Made by a program: the position numbers and the translations under genes. Positions 7,382-16,500 of a stretch of DNA of 64,000 nucleotides are shown here, one piece after another. Source of the stretch: Nannocystis pusilla (GTDB lineage: Bacteria > Myxococcota_A > Polyangia > Nannocystales > Nannocystaceae); assembly GCF_020073745.1 (NCBI RefSeq), contig NZ_JAIRAU010000028.1:186001-250000 (forward strand), read 5' to 3'. How positions within the stretch are numbered: the stretch's first letter is position 1; every line of letters starts with the position of its first letter. The notes under the pieces were generated by a model. It was given only the letters and a program-made list of their open reading frames with translations, had not been told where the DNA came from and ran no database searches.

Positions 7382-9196
7382 ATGCGCGGCAACTTCGGCC
7401 GGATCTTGCTCGTCGAGCTGCGGGGCGACCGCGTGGCCGTCGAGCACGTGCCGCTGGCGCCGCAGGTCTACCGCGCGTTCGTCGGCGGCGTCGGGCTCGG
7501 CGCTTACCTCCTGTGGCGATTCGCCCCGCCCGGCGTCGACCCGCTGGCGCCCGCGGCGCCGCTCGTCTACGCGTTCAGCCCCCTGCTCGGCACGCCGCTG
7601 ACGACCACCGCCAAGTTCGCAGTGCTGTGCAAGAGCCCCCTGACCGGGCGGATCAGCGACGGCCTCAGCAGCTCGCGCTTCGCCATCGCCGCCAAGCGCC
7701 TCGGCGTCGACGCGATCGTCGTCCGCGGCGCCCTCGACCGCCTCAGCTGGCTGCACCTCGACGAGGACCCGGCGGCCTGCCGCGCCGTCCCGTGCCCGGC
7801 GTGGGCCGGTCTCTCGGCGCATGAACTTTCGGACATGGCCTCGAAGCAAGGTCTTTTCCGACATGTCTCTGCGGTCGGGCCGGCCGGCGAGCGGCAGGTC
7901 CGCTACGCCACGATCTCCAACGACGGGCGGCACGCCGGCCGCGGCGGCGCGGGGGCGGTGCTCGGGGCCAAGCGGGTCAAGGCGATCAGCGTGCGCGGGG
8001 CGGCGGTCGCCGGGGTGGCCGACGCGGCCGGGGTGCAGGCGCGGGCGCGAGATCTGGCGGCGCGCAGCGCGGGCGCGGCGACGGAGAAGTACCGCGCGCT
8101 CGGGACCGCGGCGAACCTCGAGACCTTCGACCGCCTGCGGATCTTGCCGCGCCGTAACTTTCAGACAGTCTCGATCGGCCAGGCGGCCGCGCGTCGGCTC
8201 GCGCCCGAGGGTCTGGCCCGCGCGGCCGAGCACGTGCGCGAGAGCTGCGCCGGCTGCACGATCGGCTGCGACCACCGCTACGGCGGCACGCGGGTCGAGT
8301 ACGAAACTCAGTTCGCGCTGGGGCCTCTGGTCGACGTCGACGATCCGTCGCGCCTGCTCGCGGCCGCCGGCGCCTGCGACGCGCTCGGGCTCGACACGAT
8401 CTCGGTCGGGGGCACGCTGGCCTTCGCGATGGAGTGCGCCGAGCGCGGCCTCGTCGACTGGCCGCTGCGCTTCGGCGACGACATCGTGCCGTGGCTCGGC
8501 GCCATCGCCCGCCGCGAGGGGCTCGGTGACCTGCTGGCGGAAGGGACACGTCGCGTCGCGGCCGCGGTCGGGCACGGCAGCGAGCGGTTCGCCTGTCACG
8601 TGAAGGGCCTGGAGCTGCCGGGCTACGAGCCGCGGGCGATGCAGACGTTCGCGCTCGGGCTGTGCGTGGCCAGCAGGGGCGCCGACCACAACCGCAGCGG
8701 CGCCTACCAGGCCGACCTCCAGCCCGGCGTCGACCGCTACCGCGCCGACGTGGCGCGCGCGCCCGCGCGAGTGATCGAGGCCGAGGACCACGCCGCCCTG
8801 CTCGACTCACTGATCCTCTGCAAGTTCCTGCGCGGGGCGATCCGCGAGCCGTGGCGCGAGGGCGCCGAGTTGCTGACGATGGTGACAGGCCTGTCTCAGG
8901 GCGAAGGCGATCTGCGGCGGGTCGCACGCAGGATCGCCGCCGTGCGCCACGCCTTCAACGTGCGCGAGGGCTGGACGCTCGCCGAGGACCGCCTGCCCGA
9001 CCGCTTCTTCGACGAGGCGCTCGAGGACGGCGCGTCGCTGCGCCGGGCCGACGTCGCGGCGATGGTCGACGCATACCACGCCGCCCGCGGGCACGTCCCG
9101 CACGGCGGACCCGACGAGCGCCTCCGCCGCGAGCTCGAGCTCGATGCCTGGCTCACGGACACCCCCCCCTTGCAAGCCCCCGCGTCGCTCGGCTAA
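7382..9196 (+). CDS. Tungsten-containing aldehyde:ferredoxin oxidoreductase (AOR) family enzyme
   Basis: This 604-residue protein has the full AOR length. It starts with the family signature MRGNFGRILLVEL and keeps GRGGAGAVLGAKRVKAI, DTISVGGTLAFAME and KGLELPGYEPRA. The four [4Fe-4S] cysteines appear as CAGCTIGC (three) plus a late Cys in LILCKF. The family oxidises aldehydes to acids with a bis-tungstopterin cofactor and ferredoxin. The early cofactor-contact segment that is GGR in archaeal AOR reads TTAK here, so this is a divergent subfamily and its substrate is uncertain. A 14-bp repeat array at 7820-7875 overlaps the coding region. The stop codon overlaps the start of apaG by one base (TAATG). 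Confidence 0.9.
   Translation: MRGNFGRILLVELRGDRVAVEHVPLAPQVYRAFVGGVGLGAYLLWRFAPPGVDPLAPAAPLVYAFSPLLGTPLTTTAKFAVLCKSPLTGRISDGLSSSRFAIAAKRLGVDAIVVRGALDRLSWLHLDEDPAACRAVPCPAWAGLSAHELSDMASKQGLFRHVSAVGPAGERQVRYATISNDGRHAGRGGAGAVLGAKRVKAISVRGAAVAGVADAAGVQARARDLAARSAGAATEKYRALGTAANLETFDRLRILPRRNFQTVSIGQAAARRLAPEGLARAAEHVRESCAGCTIGCDHRYGGTRVEYETQFALGPLVDVDDPSRLLAAAGACDALGLDTISVGGTLAFAMECAERGLVDWPLRFGDDIVPWLGAIARREGLGDLLAEGTRRVAAAVGHGSERFACHVKGLELPGYEPRAMQTFALGLCVASRGADHNRSGAYQADLQPGVDRYRADVARAPARVIEAEDHAALLDSLILCKFLRGAIREPWREGAELLTMVTGLSQGEGDLRRVARRIAAVRHAFNVREGWTLAEDRLPDRFFDEALEDGASLRRADVAAMVDAYHAARGHVPHGGPDERLRRELELDAWLTDTPPLQAPASLG
7820..7875. repeat. 14-bp phased repeat array, 4 units, inside the AOR gene
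   Basis: Units begin at 7820, 7834, 7848 and 7862 (catg, catg, aagg, catg). The encoded peptide falls at a variable segment before the conserved SAVGPAGE strand. By recall of archaeal AOR the protein length here is nearly unchanged, so the array seems to replace codons rather than add them. Confidence 0.75.
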
Positions 9197-9591
9197 TGGG
9201 ACCCCAGGTGACCAGGAGCGAGACGGAGGGGATCTGCGTCGAGGTGAAGACGCGCTACGTCGGCGGGCGTGCCCTGCCCGAGGGCGCGCGCTTCGTCTTC
9301 GCCTACACGATCCGGATCTCCAACACCGGCGACGCGCCCGCCCAGCTGTGCCGCCGCCACTGGTTCATCACCGACGCCCACGGCGGCGTGCGCGAGGTCG
9401 AGGGCGAGGGCGTGGTCGGCTCGCAGCCGCTGCTCCACCCCGGCGAGTCGTTCGAGTACACCAGCGGCTGCGTGCTCGAGACGCCGCACGGGGCCATGCA
9501 CGGCAGCTACACGATGTTCCGGCCCAACGGCGCCTGCTTCGAGGCGCTCGTCGACGCGTTCGTGCTGGCTGACCCTCAGGCCATTGTCTGA
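9196..9591 (+). CDS. apaG: ApaG domain protein
   Basis: This 131-residue protein matches the ApaG family over its whole length. The hallmark strands are present: FVFAYTIRISNTGDAPAQL, RRHWFITDAHG, EVEGEGVVG and the HPGESFEYTSG turn, then HGSYTM. ApaG is a small immunoglobulin-like fold protein linked genetically to cobalt/magnesium resistance and diadenosine tetraphosphate levels; its exact biochemical role is unsettled. The start overlaps the AOR stop by one base, implying translational coupling. Its last codons lie inside a 14-bp repeat array that begins at 9582. Confidence 0.93.
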   Translation: MGPQVTRSETEGICVEVKTRYVGGRALPEGARFVFAYTIRISNTGDAPAQLCRRHWFITDAHGGVREVEGEGVVGSQPLLHPGESFEYTSGCVLETPHGAMHGSYTMFRPNGACFEALVDAFVLADPQAIV

Positions 9592-9637
9592 GGGGCATGT
9601 CCTACGGGACATGGCCTGGAGGACCTGTCCTTGGTTG
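9582..9637. repeat. 14-bp phased repeat array, 4 units, across the apaG stop codon
   Basis: Units begin at 9582, 9596, 9610 and 9624 (catt, catg, catg, cctg). The first unit contains the apaG stop codon (9589-9591). Pairs of units can fold as hairpins, for example CATGTCC with GGACATG around a 4-nt loop. Confidence 0.85.
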
Positions 9638-10010
9638 CGGCAGGTGCACTCGGAGGCTGAACGTCTCGCGCTCGAAGGCGGCGGGCGTCCGGTGGATGTC
9701 TGAACGTCCCGCGGTCGGAGGCGCGGGGCCCGTGGAGAGCGTCGTGACGCGGGCCCCGCTCGTCGCCGGACGGTGAGACTGGCTCGAGCGCTTCGGGACG
9801 TTCTTCAAGCCATGTCCTGTGCGACAGCATTGCTCACCCCGAGCGCGCGCTCGGAGCGGAGCAGGTCGGCCGGACATGTCTTTTAGACCATCTCATCGCG
9901 CACCGCCGCGCCTGGGCTTTGGTGCGGGGTTCACGCTTGTCGGCAAGCGACGTTCCACGGCGAGATGCGGGTCTTGTGGGCGTGTTCGCGCGCTGGTACG
10001 GTGGCTCGTG
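9638..10010. other. Non-coding stretch with two further 14-bp repeat arrays
   Basis: No convincing gene is present. Arrays occur at 9797-9838 (units at 9797, 9811, 9825) and 9875-9902 (units at 9875 and 9889). Confidence 0.65.
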
Positions 10011-10886
10011 ATGCGGTCCGTCGCGCGCGTCCTCGCCTCGCTGCTCCTGTCCGCCTGCACGGCGCCGGGGCTCAAGTCGATCGACTGGGACGGCGGGAGC
10101 ACGACGAGCTCGAGCTCGAGCTCGAGCTCCGGCGGCTCGAGCTCGGGGGTGATGAGCACGACGGGTGACGTCGACGCGGGTTCGGGCTCGGGGTCAGGCG
10201 AGGCGTCGTCGACGGGCGAGGGCACGAGCAGCGAGAGCACCTCGTCCGCGGCGAGCAGCACGGACACGACGGGCTCGAGCAGCGACGGCGAGGGCTTCTG
10301 CGGCGACGGAAAATTCGACAAGGGCGAGGAGTGCGACGACGGCAACGCGGACGACCACGACGCCTGCAACTCGAGCTGCAAGCGCGAGCGGATGGTCTTC
10401 GTGACCGGCGAGAAGTTCCAGCCCGACAACATCGGCGGGCTGATGCACGCCGACGGCATCTGTCGCCAGCTGGCCGAGAAAGGCGGACTGGTAGGGTTCG
10501 CCACTTACAAGGCGTGGCTCAGCGACACGAAGGAGGCCGCGCGTGACCGGGTGTGGAACGGCGAGGGACGCTACGTGCGACCCGACGGCGTGGAGGTGGC
10601 GGAGAGCTTCGCCGCGCTGCTCGCAGGGCCGCTGCTGGCCCCGATCAACATCGCCGAGGACAAGACCATGGTCTCCGGATCCGGAGCGTGGACGGGGACG
10701 ATGCCCGACGGCAGCGCGGCGCCCGGGTCCACGCACTGCGAGGACTGGACGTCGTCGACGGTCGCCGACATGTCGGGCTACTACGGCGACCCGAGCCTGA
10801 CCAGTTCGCGCTGGACCTTCAACACCATCGGCAACCCCACGTCCTGTGTGGCTGCGTTTCACTTGTACTGCTTCGAGGGAAAATGA
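10011..10886 (+). CDS. Lipoprotein with Cys-rich repeat and DUF1554-like domain
   Basis: This is a 291-residue predicted lipoprotein. The signal peptide ends in the lipobox LLSAC (Cys16). A long Ser/Gly/Thr-rich linker follows (about 20-95), with a poly-Ser tract encoded by a run of agctcg. Next is one Cys-rich repeat of the myxobacterial/DUF4215 type (CGDGKFDKGEECDDGN...C). The C-terminal domain (about 125-290: FVTGEKF, GLMHADGICRQLA, YKAWLSD, HCEDWTS, LYCFE) matches DUF1554, an endostatin/C-type-lectin-like fold found in Leptospira and myxobacteria. It is likely displayed on the outer membrane; the ligand is unknown. The stop overlaps the next gene's start (ATGA), and that gene is a paralogue. 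Confidence 0.9.
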   Translation: MRSVARVLASLLLSACTAPGLKSIDWDGGSTTSSSSSSSSGGSSSGVMSTTGDVDAGSGSGSGEASSTGEGTSSESTSSAASSTDTTGSSSDGEGFCGDGKFDKGEECDDGNADDHDACNSSCKRERMVFVTGEKFQPDNIGGLMHADGICRQLAEKGGLVGFATYKAWLSDTKEAARDRVWNGEGRYVRPDGVEVAESFAALLAGPLLAPINIAEDKTMVSGSGAWTGTMPDGSAAPGSTHCEDWTSSTVADMSGYYGDPSLTSSRWTFNTIGNPTSCVAAFHLYCFEGK

Positions 10887-11992
10887 AGCTCTCGCACTTC
10901 TCCGAGTGGCTCCTCCTGTATGTCTCGGCAAACATGCTCGTCGGGACAGGCGGTTGTATGAACGAAGCTCCGGCAGCTCCGAGCACGACGACAGCCGAGT
11001 CGGGCACGAGCGAGGCGACGGCGGAGCCGACCTCGGTCACCGACGGCACGACCGGGACGCCGACCTCCACCGGCGGCACCGGCGACGTACCGACCACCAG
11101 CGGGACCTCGGGCACCACCGACCTCGGTCCTTATTGCGGCGACGGGATGATCGATCCGGGCGAGGGGTGCGACGAGGGCGCTGCCAACGCGGACGACAGC
11201 TCGTGCACACACCAGTGCACGCTCGCGGTGTGCGGCGACGGGCTGGTGCGGCACAGCGTCGAGGAGTGCGACCTCGGTGACGGCAACTCGAGCGGGTACG
11301 GCGGCTGCAACGAGTGCCAGTGGGGGCCGCGCTGCGGCGACGGCCTCCTCGACGAGGGGCACGAGGTGTGCGACCTCGGCGATCTCAACGGGACCGGCGT
11401 CGGCGAGGGCGAGCAAGCGCCATGCCGCTCGACATGCACGTGGCAGGGAAGATTGGTCTTCGTGACCAGCCAGGCATACTCGGGCGCGCTCGGCGGGCTC
11501 GACGGCGCCGATATCCGCTGCCGCGAGCGCGCCAAGGCGGTCGGCCTCGCCAACGCCAACACGTTCCGCGCCTGGCTGTCCGACGCGTTGCACTCGCCGA
11601 ACACACGCTTTCAGCAGATCGAGCTGCAGGACGCGCCCTACATCCTCGGCAACGGGCGGGTCGTCGCCGCCGACTTCTCCGAGCTCGTCGACGACGGGCC
11701 ACGGACCGGGATCGCCATCGACGAAACCGGCACGATGGTCACCGACGCGTTCGTCTGGACCAACACCTCCGGGCTAGGCAACGTGCTCCACCCGGTCGAC
11801 CACTGCGACGCCTGGACGTCGAGTAGCGAACAATTCGGCGCGATGGCCGGCGTCAACGCTCTGGCGACGGAAGAAGGTCCGGCATGGGAGGCCTGGCGGG
11901 CCGATCGCCAGTGGACCGTGTTGCTGACTCTGGCATGCAACTTCGAATCGCGCCTGTACTGCTTCGAGGACGGCTACGTGCTCGAGGATTGA
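10883..11992 (+). CDS. Paralogous Cys-rich lipoprotein with DUF1554-like domain
   Basis: This is a 369-residue predicted lipoprotein, paralogous to the gene just upstream and overlapping it by 4 bp. The signal peptide ends near VGTGGC (lipobox, Cys25). It is followed by a Thr/Gly/Ser linker, three CGDG-type Cys-rich repeats (about 91-190) and a C-terminal DUF1554-like domain (FVTSQAYSG, GLDGADIRCRERA, FRAWLSD, HCDAWTS, RLYCFED). Compared with its partner it has more Cys-rich repeats. A 14-bp repeat array (10919-10960) coincides with the DNA coding for the signal peptide, so the export signal itself is written in repeat units. The two proteins are likely expressed together at the cell surface. 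Confidence 0.9.
   Translation: MKLSHFSEWLLLYVSANMLVGTGGCMNEAPAAPSTTTAESGTSEATAEPTSVTDGTTGTPTSTGGTGDVPTTSGTSGTTDLGPYCGDGMIDPGEGCDEGAANADDSSCTHQCTLAVCGDGLVRHSVEECDLGDGNSSGYGGCNECQWGPRCGDGLLDEGHEVCDLGDLNGTGVGEGEQAPCRSTCTWQGRLVFVTSQAYSGALGGLDGADIRCRERAKAVGLANANTFRAWLSDALHSPNTRFQQIELQDAPYILGNGRVVAADFSELVDDGPRTGIAIDETGTMVTDAFVWTNTSGLGNVLHPVDHCDAWTSSSEQFGAMAGVNALATEEGPAWEAWRADRQWTVLLTLACNFESRLYCFEDGYVLED
10919..10960. repeat. 14-bp phased repeat array, 3 units, inside a signal-peptide coding region
   Basis: Units begin at 10919 (tatg), 10933 (catg) and 10947 (cagg). They encode the hydrophobic core and lipobox region of the second lipoprotein. Confidence 0.75.
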
Positions 11993-12530
11993 ACCACCGC
12001 GGCGACAACACTCCTTGGCCCAAAGATTGAGCGCGGCACCGGTGACGCCTCCGACATCATCTCGTCCAGCACACCGAGGTCGAGCCTGCTGCAGGTCATG
12101 TTCCCGGAACACGAACACGCCGGCCGCCCCCGTCTCCCTCGCCGTCCTCTCCGGGTGGCAGGGCTGACCGTCCCCGCCCTTCGACGAGCGGGGCCCGCGA
12201 CGCTCCTCGCAGGCGGGCACGACGCGGCGGATCGGGAAGCAGGTGGGACGGAGCCCACTTTACCGCGCGCAGGCGCCCGGTCCGTTGCACGCGCGATCCT
12301 CTCCGTCCTCGGTCGGTCGTCATCGCAGCCACGGCGCCGAGCACGTAAAGTGGGAGGGAGCCCGCCGTCAGCAGGGACCCGATCCGCCGCGTCGTGCCCG
12401 CCGTCACCCAGGTCTTCCTGGCCCCGCGCTGCCGCACACGCCACGTTCTCCGCACCACCATCCCGCACACGCCACCCTCTCCGTCCTCGGTCGGTCGTCA
12501 TCGCACCGACGGCGCCGATCCAGGTGCGTA
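11993..12530. repeat. Non-coding region with inverted and direct repeats (possible non-autonomous element)
   Basis: A 24-bp arm at 12213-12236 is the exact reverse complement of 12378-12401. A second pair, 12254-12263 and 12345-12354, is nested inside. A 30-bp direct repeat occurs at 12298-12327 (inside the inverted repeat) and 12476-12505 (outside it). No open frame here looks like a protein. The layout resembles a small non-autonomous element or a decayed duplication; no transposase or clear target duplication was found. Confidence 0.7.
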
Positions 12531-12614
12531 CATGCTCGTTCGAACATGTATTGAAGAGCATGTTCACAAGAGCATGCCCTTCAGAGCATGCCCTCGAGGA
12601 CATGCCCCTCGAGA
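12531..12614. repeat. 14-bp phased repeat array, 6 units
   Basis: This is one of the cleanest arrays. Units begin at 12531, 12545, 12559, 12573, 12587 and 12601, all starting with catg and all exactly 14 bp apart. It ends one base before the stop codon of the alpha/beta hydrolase on the minus strand (12616-12618). Confidence 0.95.
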
Positions 12615-12615
12615 T

Positions 12616-13392
12616 CTATCCGAGCCCGGCGAGGAACCCCGACACGACGGCCACGGTCTCGTCGGGCCGCTCGACCTGCACGTAGTGCCCTGCCCCGCGG
12701 ATCACCGCCAGGCGGGCCCCCGCGATCGGGTCGACCACCGTCTGGCGGAGGAACGCCGGCGGCATGAACGGGTCGTCGGTGGCGACCACCAGCGTGCGGG
12801 CCGTGACCGCCTTCAGGCGCTCGGTGAAGCTCAGGCTCGACCACGACTCGAACGCCTCGGCGATGCACTTCGACGGGATCGACGCGCCGGCGCCGAGGAT
12901 GCGCTCGCGGGCCGCCTCGGACAGGTTCGTGCAGGCCATCCCGAGGATCGTCGCCTTCGACTCGCGGTTGTCGGCGCCGCGGAACAGCGCCGCCGCGTCG
13001 GGCGGGAACGGGATGCCCGAGGCCGGCACCGGGCACAGCAGCACCTGGCCGGCGACCCGCTCGGGCGTCGCCGCGGCGATCCACTGCGCGATCGCCCCGC
13101 CCATGCTGTGGCCGATCAGCACGAACGACCTGTCCCCGAGGACATCCATCAGCTCCGCGACGTCGGCGGCGTAGCGCTCGACCGTGTAGCCCGACTCGGG
13201 CCGGTCGGACTCGCCGGAGCCGCGCAGGTCGGGGATCACGAGGCGGTAGCCTCCGAGGTCGAGCCGCTCGGCCAGCTCGTCGTAGACGGTGCTGGACACC
13301 ATCCAGCCGTGGATCGCCAGGATCGTCCGCGGGCCCTCGCCGAGCACGCGGTAGGCGATCTGGGTTCTGTCGCTCGTCGTCATCGTCGGCAT
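12616..13392 (-). CDS. Alpha/beta-fold hydrolase
   Basis: This 258-residue protein has a canonical alpha/beta hydrolase core. It contains the oxyanion strand ILAIHGWMVSS, the DLRGSGES turn, the nucleophile elbow GHSMGG with Ser at about residue 95, an acid near VVATDDPF, and the catalytic His in RGAGHYVQVERPDE. There is no signal peptide. The substrate (ester, epoxide or C-C bond) cannot be told. ATG at 13392 is used, though a second ATG at 13383 is close. A degenerate pair of 14-bp units at 13129-13156 lies within the conserved region before GHSMGG. The stop abuts the six-unit array. Confidence 0.92.
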   Translation of the reverse strand: MPTMTTSDRTQIAYRVLGEGPRTILAIHGWMVSSTVYDELAERLDLGGYRLVIPDLRGSGESDRPESGYTVERYAADVAELMDVLGDRSFVLIGHSMGGAIAQWIAAATPERVAGQVLLCPVPASGIPFPPDAAALFRGADNRESKATILGMACTNLSEAARERILGAGASIPSKCIAEAFESWSSLSFTERLKAVTARTLVVATDDPFMPPAFLRQTVVDPIAGARLAVIRGAGHYVQVERPDETVAVVSGFLAGLG

Positions 13393-13504
13393 AGGCGACG
13401 ACTATAAGCCGAACGCGCCCGCGCCCACCATCGCGCCCACAAACGGCGAGAGGCGAGGCCCCGATGGTGGGACCTCGCCTCCGTCGCTGCGACACGCGGG
13501 CGAG

Positions 13505-16500
13505 CTACAGCTCGCCGATCGAGCGCAGGAAGTCGCTGGCCTCGGCGCAGTTGGGGTCCTCCATCAACGCCTTCCTGCCCCACAGCACGGCCTTCTGGCG
13601 GTCACCGCGCCGCTCGGCGATGTAGCCCTGACGCAGGTACGCGACGGCCCGGCTCATCGGCGCGGCCTCCATCAAGGCGATGCTGCGGAGCACGCGGATG
13701 GCGAGGTCGTAGTCCTCGAGCTTCTCGGCCAACGCGGCCAGCGCGACCGCGACGTCGCCGTTGTTGCGGTCGGTGTTGTGGGCCTCCTTGAGCCAGTGCA
13801 GCTCCTGCTCGTAGTCGCCGTGCGCGCCCGCGACCATCGCCTTGCGGTACTGCAGGGCGCACAGGTCGGGGGTGCGGCGGCCCTTCAACGCCTCGATCGC
13901 GGCGTCGAGGATCGCGTCGGCCTCCTCGAACTGCTCGGCGGCGGCGTAGGCCTCGACGAGCAGCAGGTTGACCTGCTGGTCGTGGGGGCGGATCTTCAGC
14001 GCCTGCTTGAGCGCGTCGGCGGCCGCGGCCGCGTCCTCGTCGAGCAGCAGCTCGCCGGCCTGGCGCAGCACGAGGAAGCGCGCCGAGTCGTCGGCGATCG
14101 TCCCGGCCTCGGTGATGAGCAGCCGCGCCAGCGCCGGGTAGTCCTCCGACTCCTCGTAGATCTGCTTCAGCCGCGCGCGCACGGCCTCGTTCTTCGGCTG
14201 GGCCCGATGCGCCGCCTCGAGCCCCGCCTGGGCCTCGCCGGGTCGCCCGACCTTCTCGGTCGCCTCGACCAGCTGCATCACCGCCTTGATCTGCTCCTCG
14301 CCCGACTCGGCGGCGACCAGCCTGGTCGCGCTCTCGATCACGCTCTCCCACCGACCCGAGGCGATGTCCATCGCCGTCAGCTGCCGCAGCGCGTCGGTGT
14401 CGCCCGGGGCGTGCTCGACCCATCCGGCCAGCGCGTGGCGGGCCTGGTCGTCGGCGCCTTCCTTGCGCAGGATGTCGACGAGCCGCATCGTCGCGGTCCG
14501 CTCGCCGTCGCGGTCGTCGCGCTTGGCGGCGGCGCTGCGCCAGCGCTCGAGGCCGTCGATGAGGTCGGGGATCAGCTCGGCGCCGACCAGGCCGTAGGCC
14601 TCCTCGAGGTCGGCGGTGGCGCGGGCCTCGTCACCGACGATCATGCGCAGCTCGGCGCGGCGGCGCAGGAACTCGACCTGGTCGTCGCGCTCGAGCGGGC
14701 GCCAGTCGAGCGCCTTGGTCAGCTCCTCGACGGCGCCGGCGTGCTCGCCGGTGTCGCACAGGCGGCCGATGAACTCGCGCAGCAGCTCGTTGTCGTTGGG
14801 GTCGATGGCGACGGCGATCCGCAGGACCTCGGCCGACTTGGCGGCGTCCATCAATTGGTCGACGTAGATCGACGAGGCCTCGCGCAGCAGCCCGACCGCC
14901 TTGATCGGGTCGATGGCGCGCTCGGCCGAGGAGACCAGCAGGGCCGCCAGCCGCTCGAACTCGCCGCGGTCGCGGTACCAGCCCTCGAGGCGCTCGCGCA
15001 GCGCGTCGCTCTCGGGCACGAGCTTGTAGCCGGCCTCGAGCACGCGGCTCACCGCCTCGAGCTCGCCGAGCTTGTCGTACTGCCCCGCGAGGTCGAGCGC
15101 GAGCCGGACCGCCGGCTCGCCGGCCTCGATCGCCAGCAGGCGCTCGCCGATCTCCGCCCGCTCGCGCGGGTCGTGGTCGGCGTCGAACAGGCCCAGCAGC
15201 GCCTCGATCAGCTGCCGGCTCTGCGGCGCGAAGTCGAGGGCCGTGCGGTACACCGAGACCGCCTCGTCGGGCTGGGTCTTGCGCAACAGGTCGCCGAGGC
15301 GCAGCGAGGCCGCGATCACGCCCTCGGTGTCGCCGGCGCCCTGCGCGGTCAGCAGCTGCTGGTTCAGCAGGTCGACCAGCTCCGAGTCGTAACCTGTCTT
15401 TTCAAACACCTCGGCGAGCAGCTGCTCGGCCTGCTTGTGGCCCGGCTCCTCCATCAGCACGTCCTTGAGCAGGCGCACCACGTCCTGCTCGTGGCCGCTG
15501 CCCTGCAGCAGGGTCGGCACCAGGTCGAGGCGCAGCGCGTTGCGCTCGCCGACATCGGCGAGGCTCGGCAGCGTCGACTCGACCAGCTGCTGCAGGCGCG
15601 ACTCGTCGCCGGACTTGCGGTACACGTCCATCAGCGGCGCCCACACGGCCTTGTTGCTCGGCTCCTGCAGCAGCAGGTCCTCGTAGATCTCGGCCGCGAG
15701 CGCCAGCTGGTCGGCCTGCGCCGCGGCGAGGCCGGCCAGCTCGAGCCCGAGCTCGAAGGCCCGCGGCAGGTGCCAGTGGGCCGCCGAGTCGCGCACGTGG
15801 TCGACGGCGCCGCGCAGGTCGCCGGCGGCCTTGCGGCGCTCGGCCAGGGTCAAGAGCGTCCGGGCGACGAACTCGCCGCTGCCCTCGCGATCGCCGCTCA
15901 GCTCGATCATGCGGACCAGCAGCTTCTCGGAGCGCTCGGCCTCGCCGAGCTCGAGCGCGAGGTCGGAGGCGTCCTGCGCGACCTTGGGGTCGACGCCGTC
16001 GCCGGCGACCTTGCTCTCGAGGTAGGCCAGCAGCGCCGGCCGGTCGCCGAGCTTGCGCACGATCTGCTCGTACATCTCGCCGAGCTCCTTGTGGTCGGGC
16101 GCGGCGGCGACGGCCCGGCGCAGGATCGGCTCGGCGACGTCGAGCCGCGGCTCGGTCTGCAGCGCGCGGCGCATCGCCGCCACCCCGGCGTCGCGCGACT
16201 CGGGGCTGGCCAGGCGGATCTCCGCCAGGCCGAACGCCGCGCGGGCGCGGACCTCCGGCGACATCGTGTCGTCGGTCGAGCCGGCGATCCGCTCGAGCAG
16301 CTCGATCTGCCGCGCCGAGTCGCCCTTGGCGGCGGCGATCCGGGCCAGGCCCATCCACGCCTCGACGACCCGCCGGCCGCCGGCCTCGACGCGGGAGTAC
16401 AGCTCGGCGGCGCGGTCGTGGTCGGCGAACTCGCGCTCGACGATCTCGGCTGCCCGAAGGAGCAGGTCGGCCTGAAGCCCGGCGTCTTGCTTGCGGCGGG

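Noticed and set aside
12088..12115. Possible additional 14-bp repeat pair
   Set aside because: A CATG-like core is present but the spacing to the next candidate core is 13 bp, so it does not meet the exact 14-bp rule.
12531..12614. Possible CRISPR array
   Set aside because: The repeating unit is only 14 bp with no unique spacers of regular size, and there are no cas genes. It belongs to the dispersed 14-bp repeat family.
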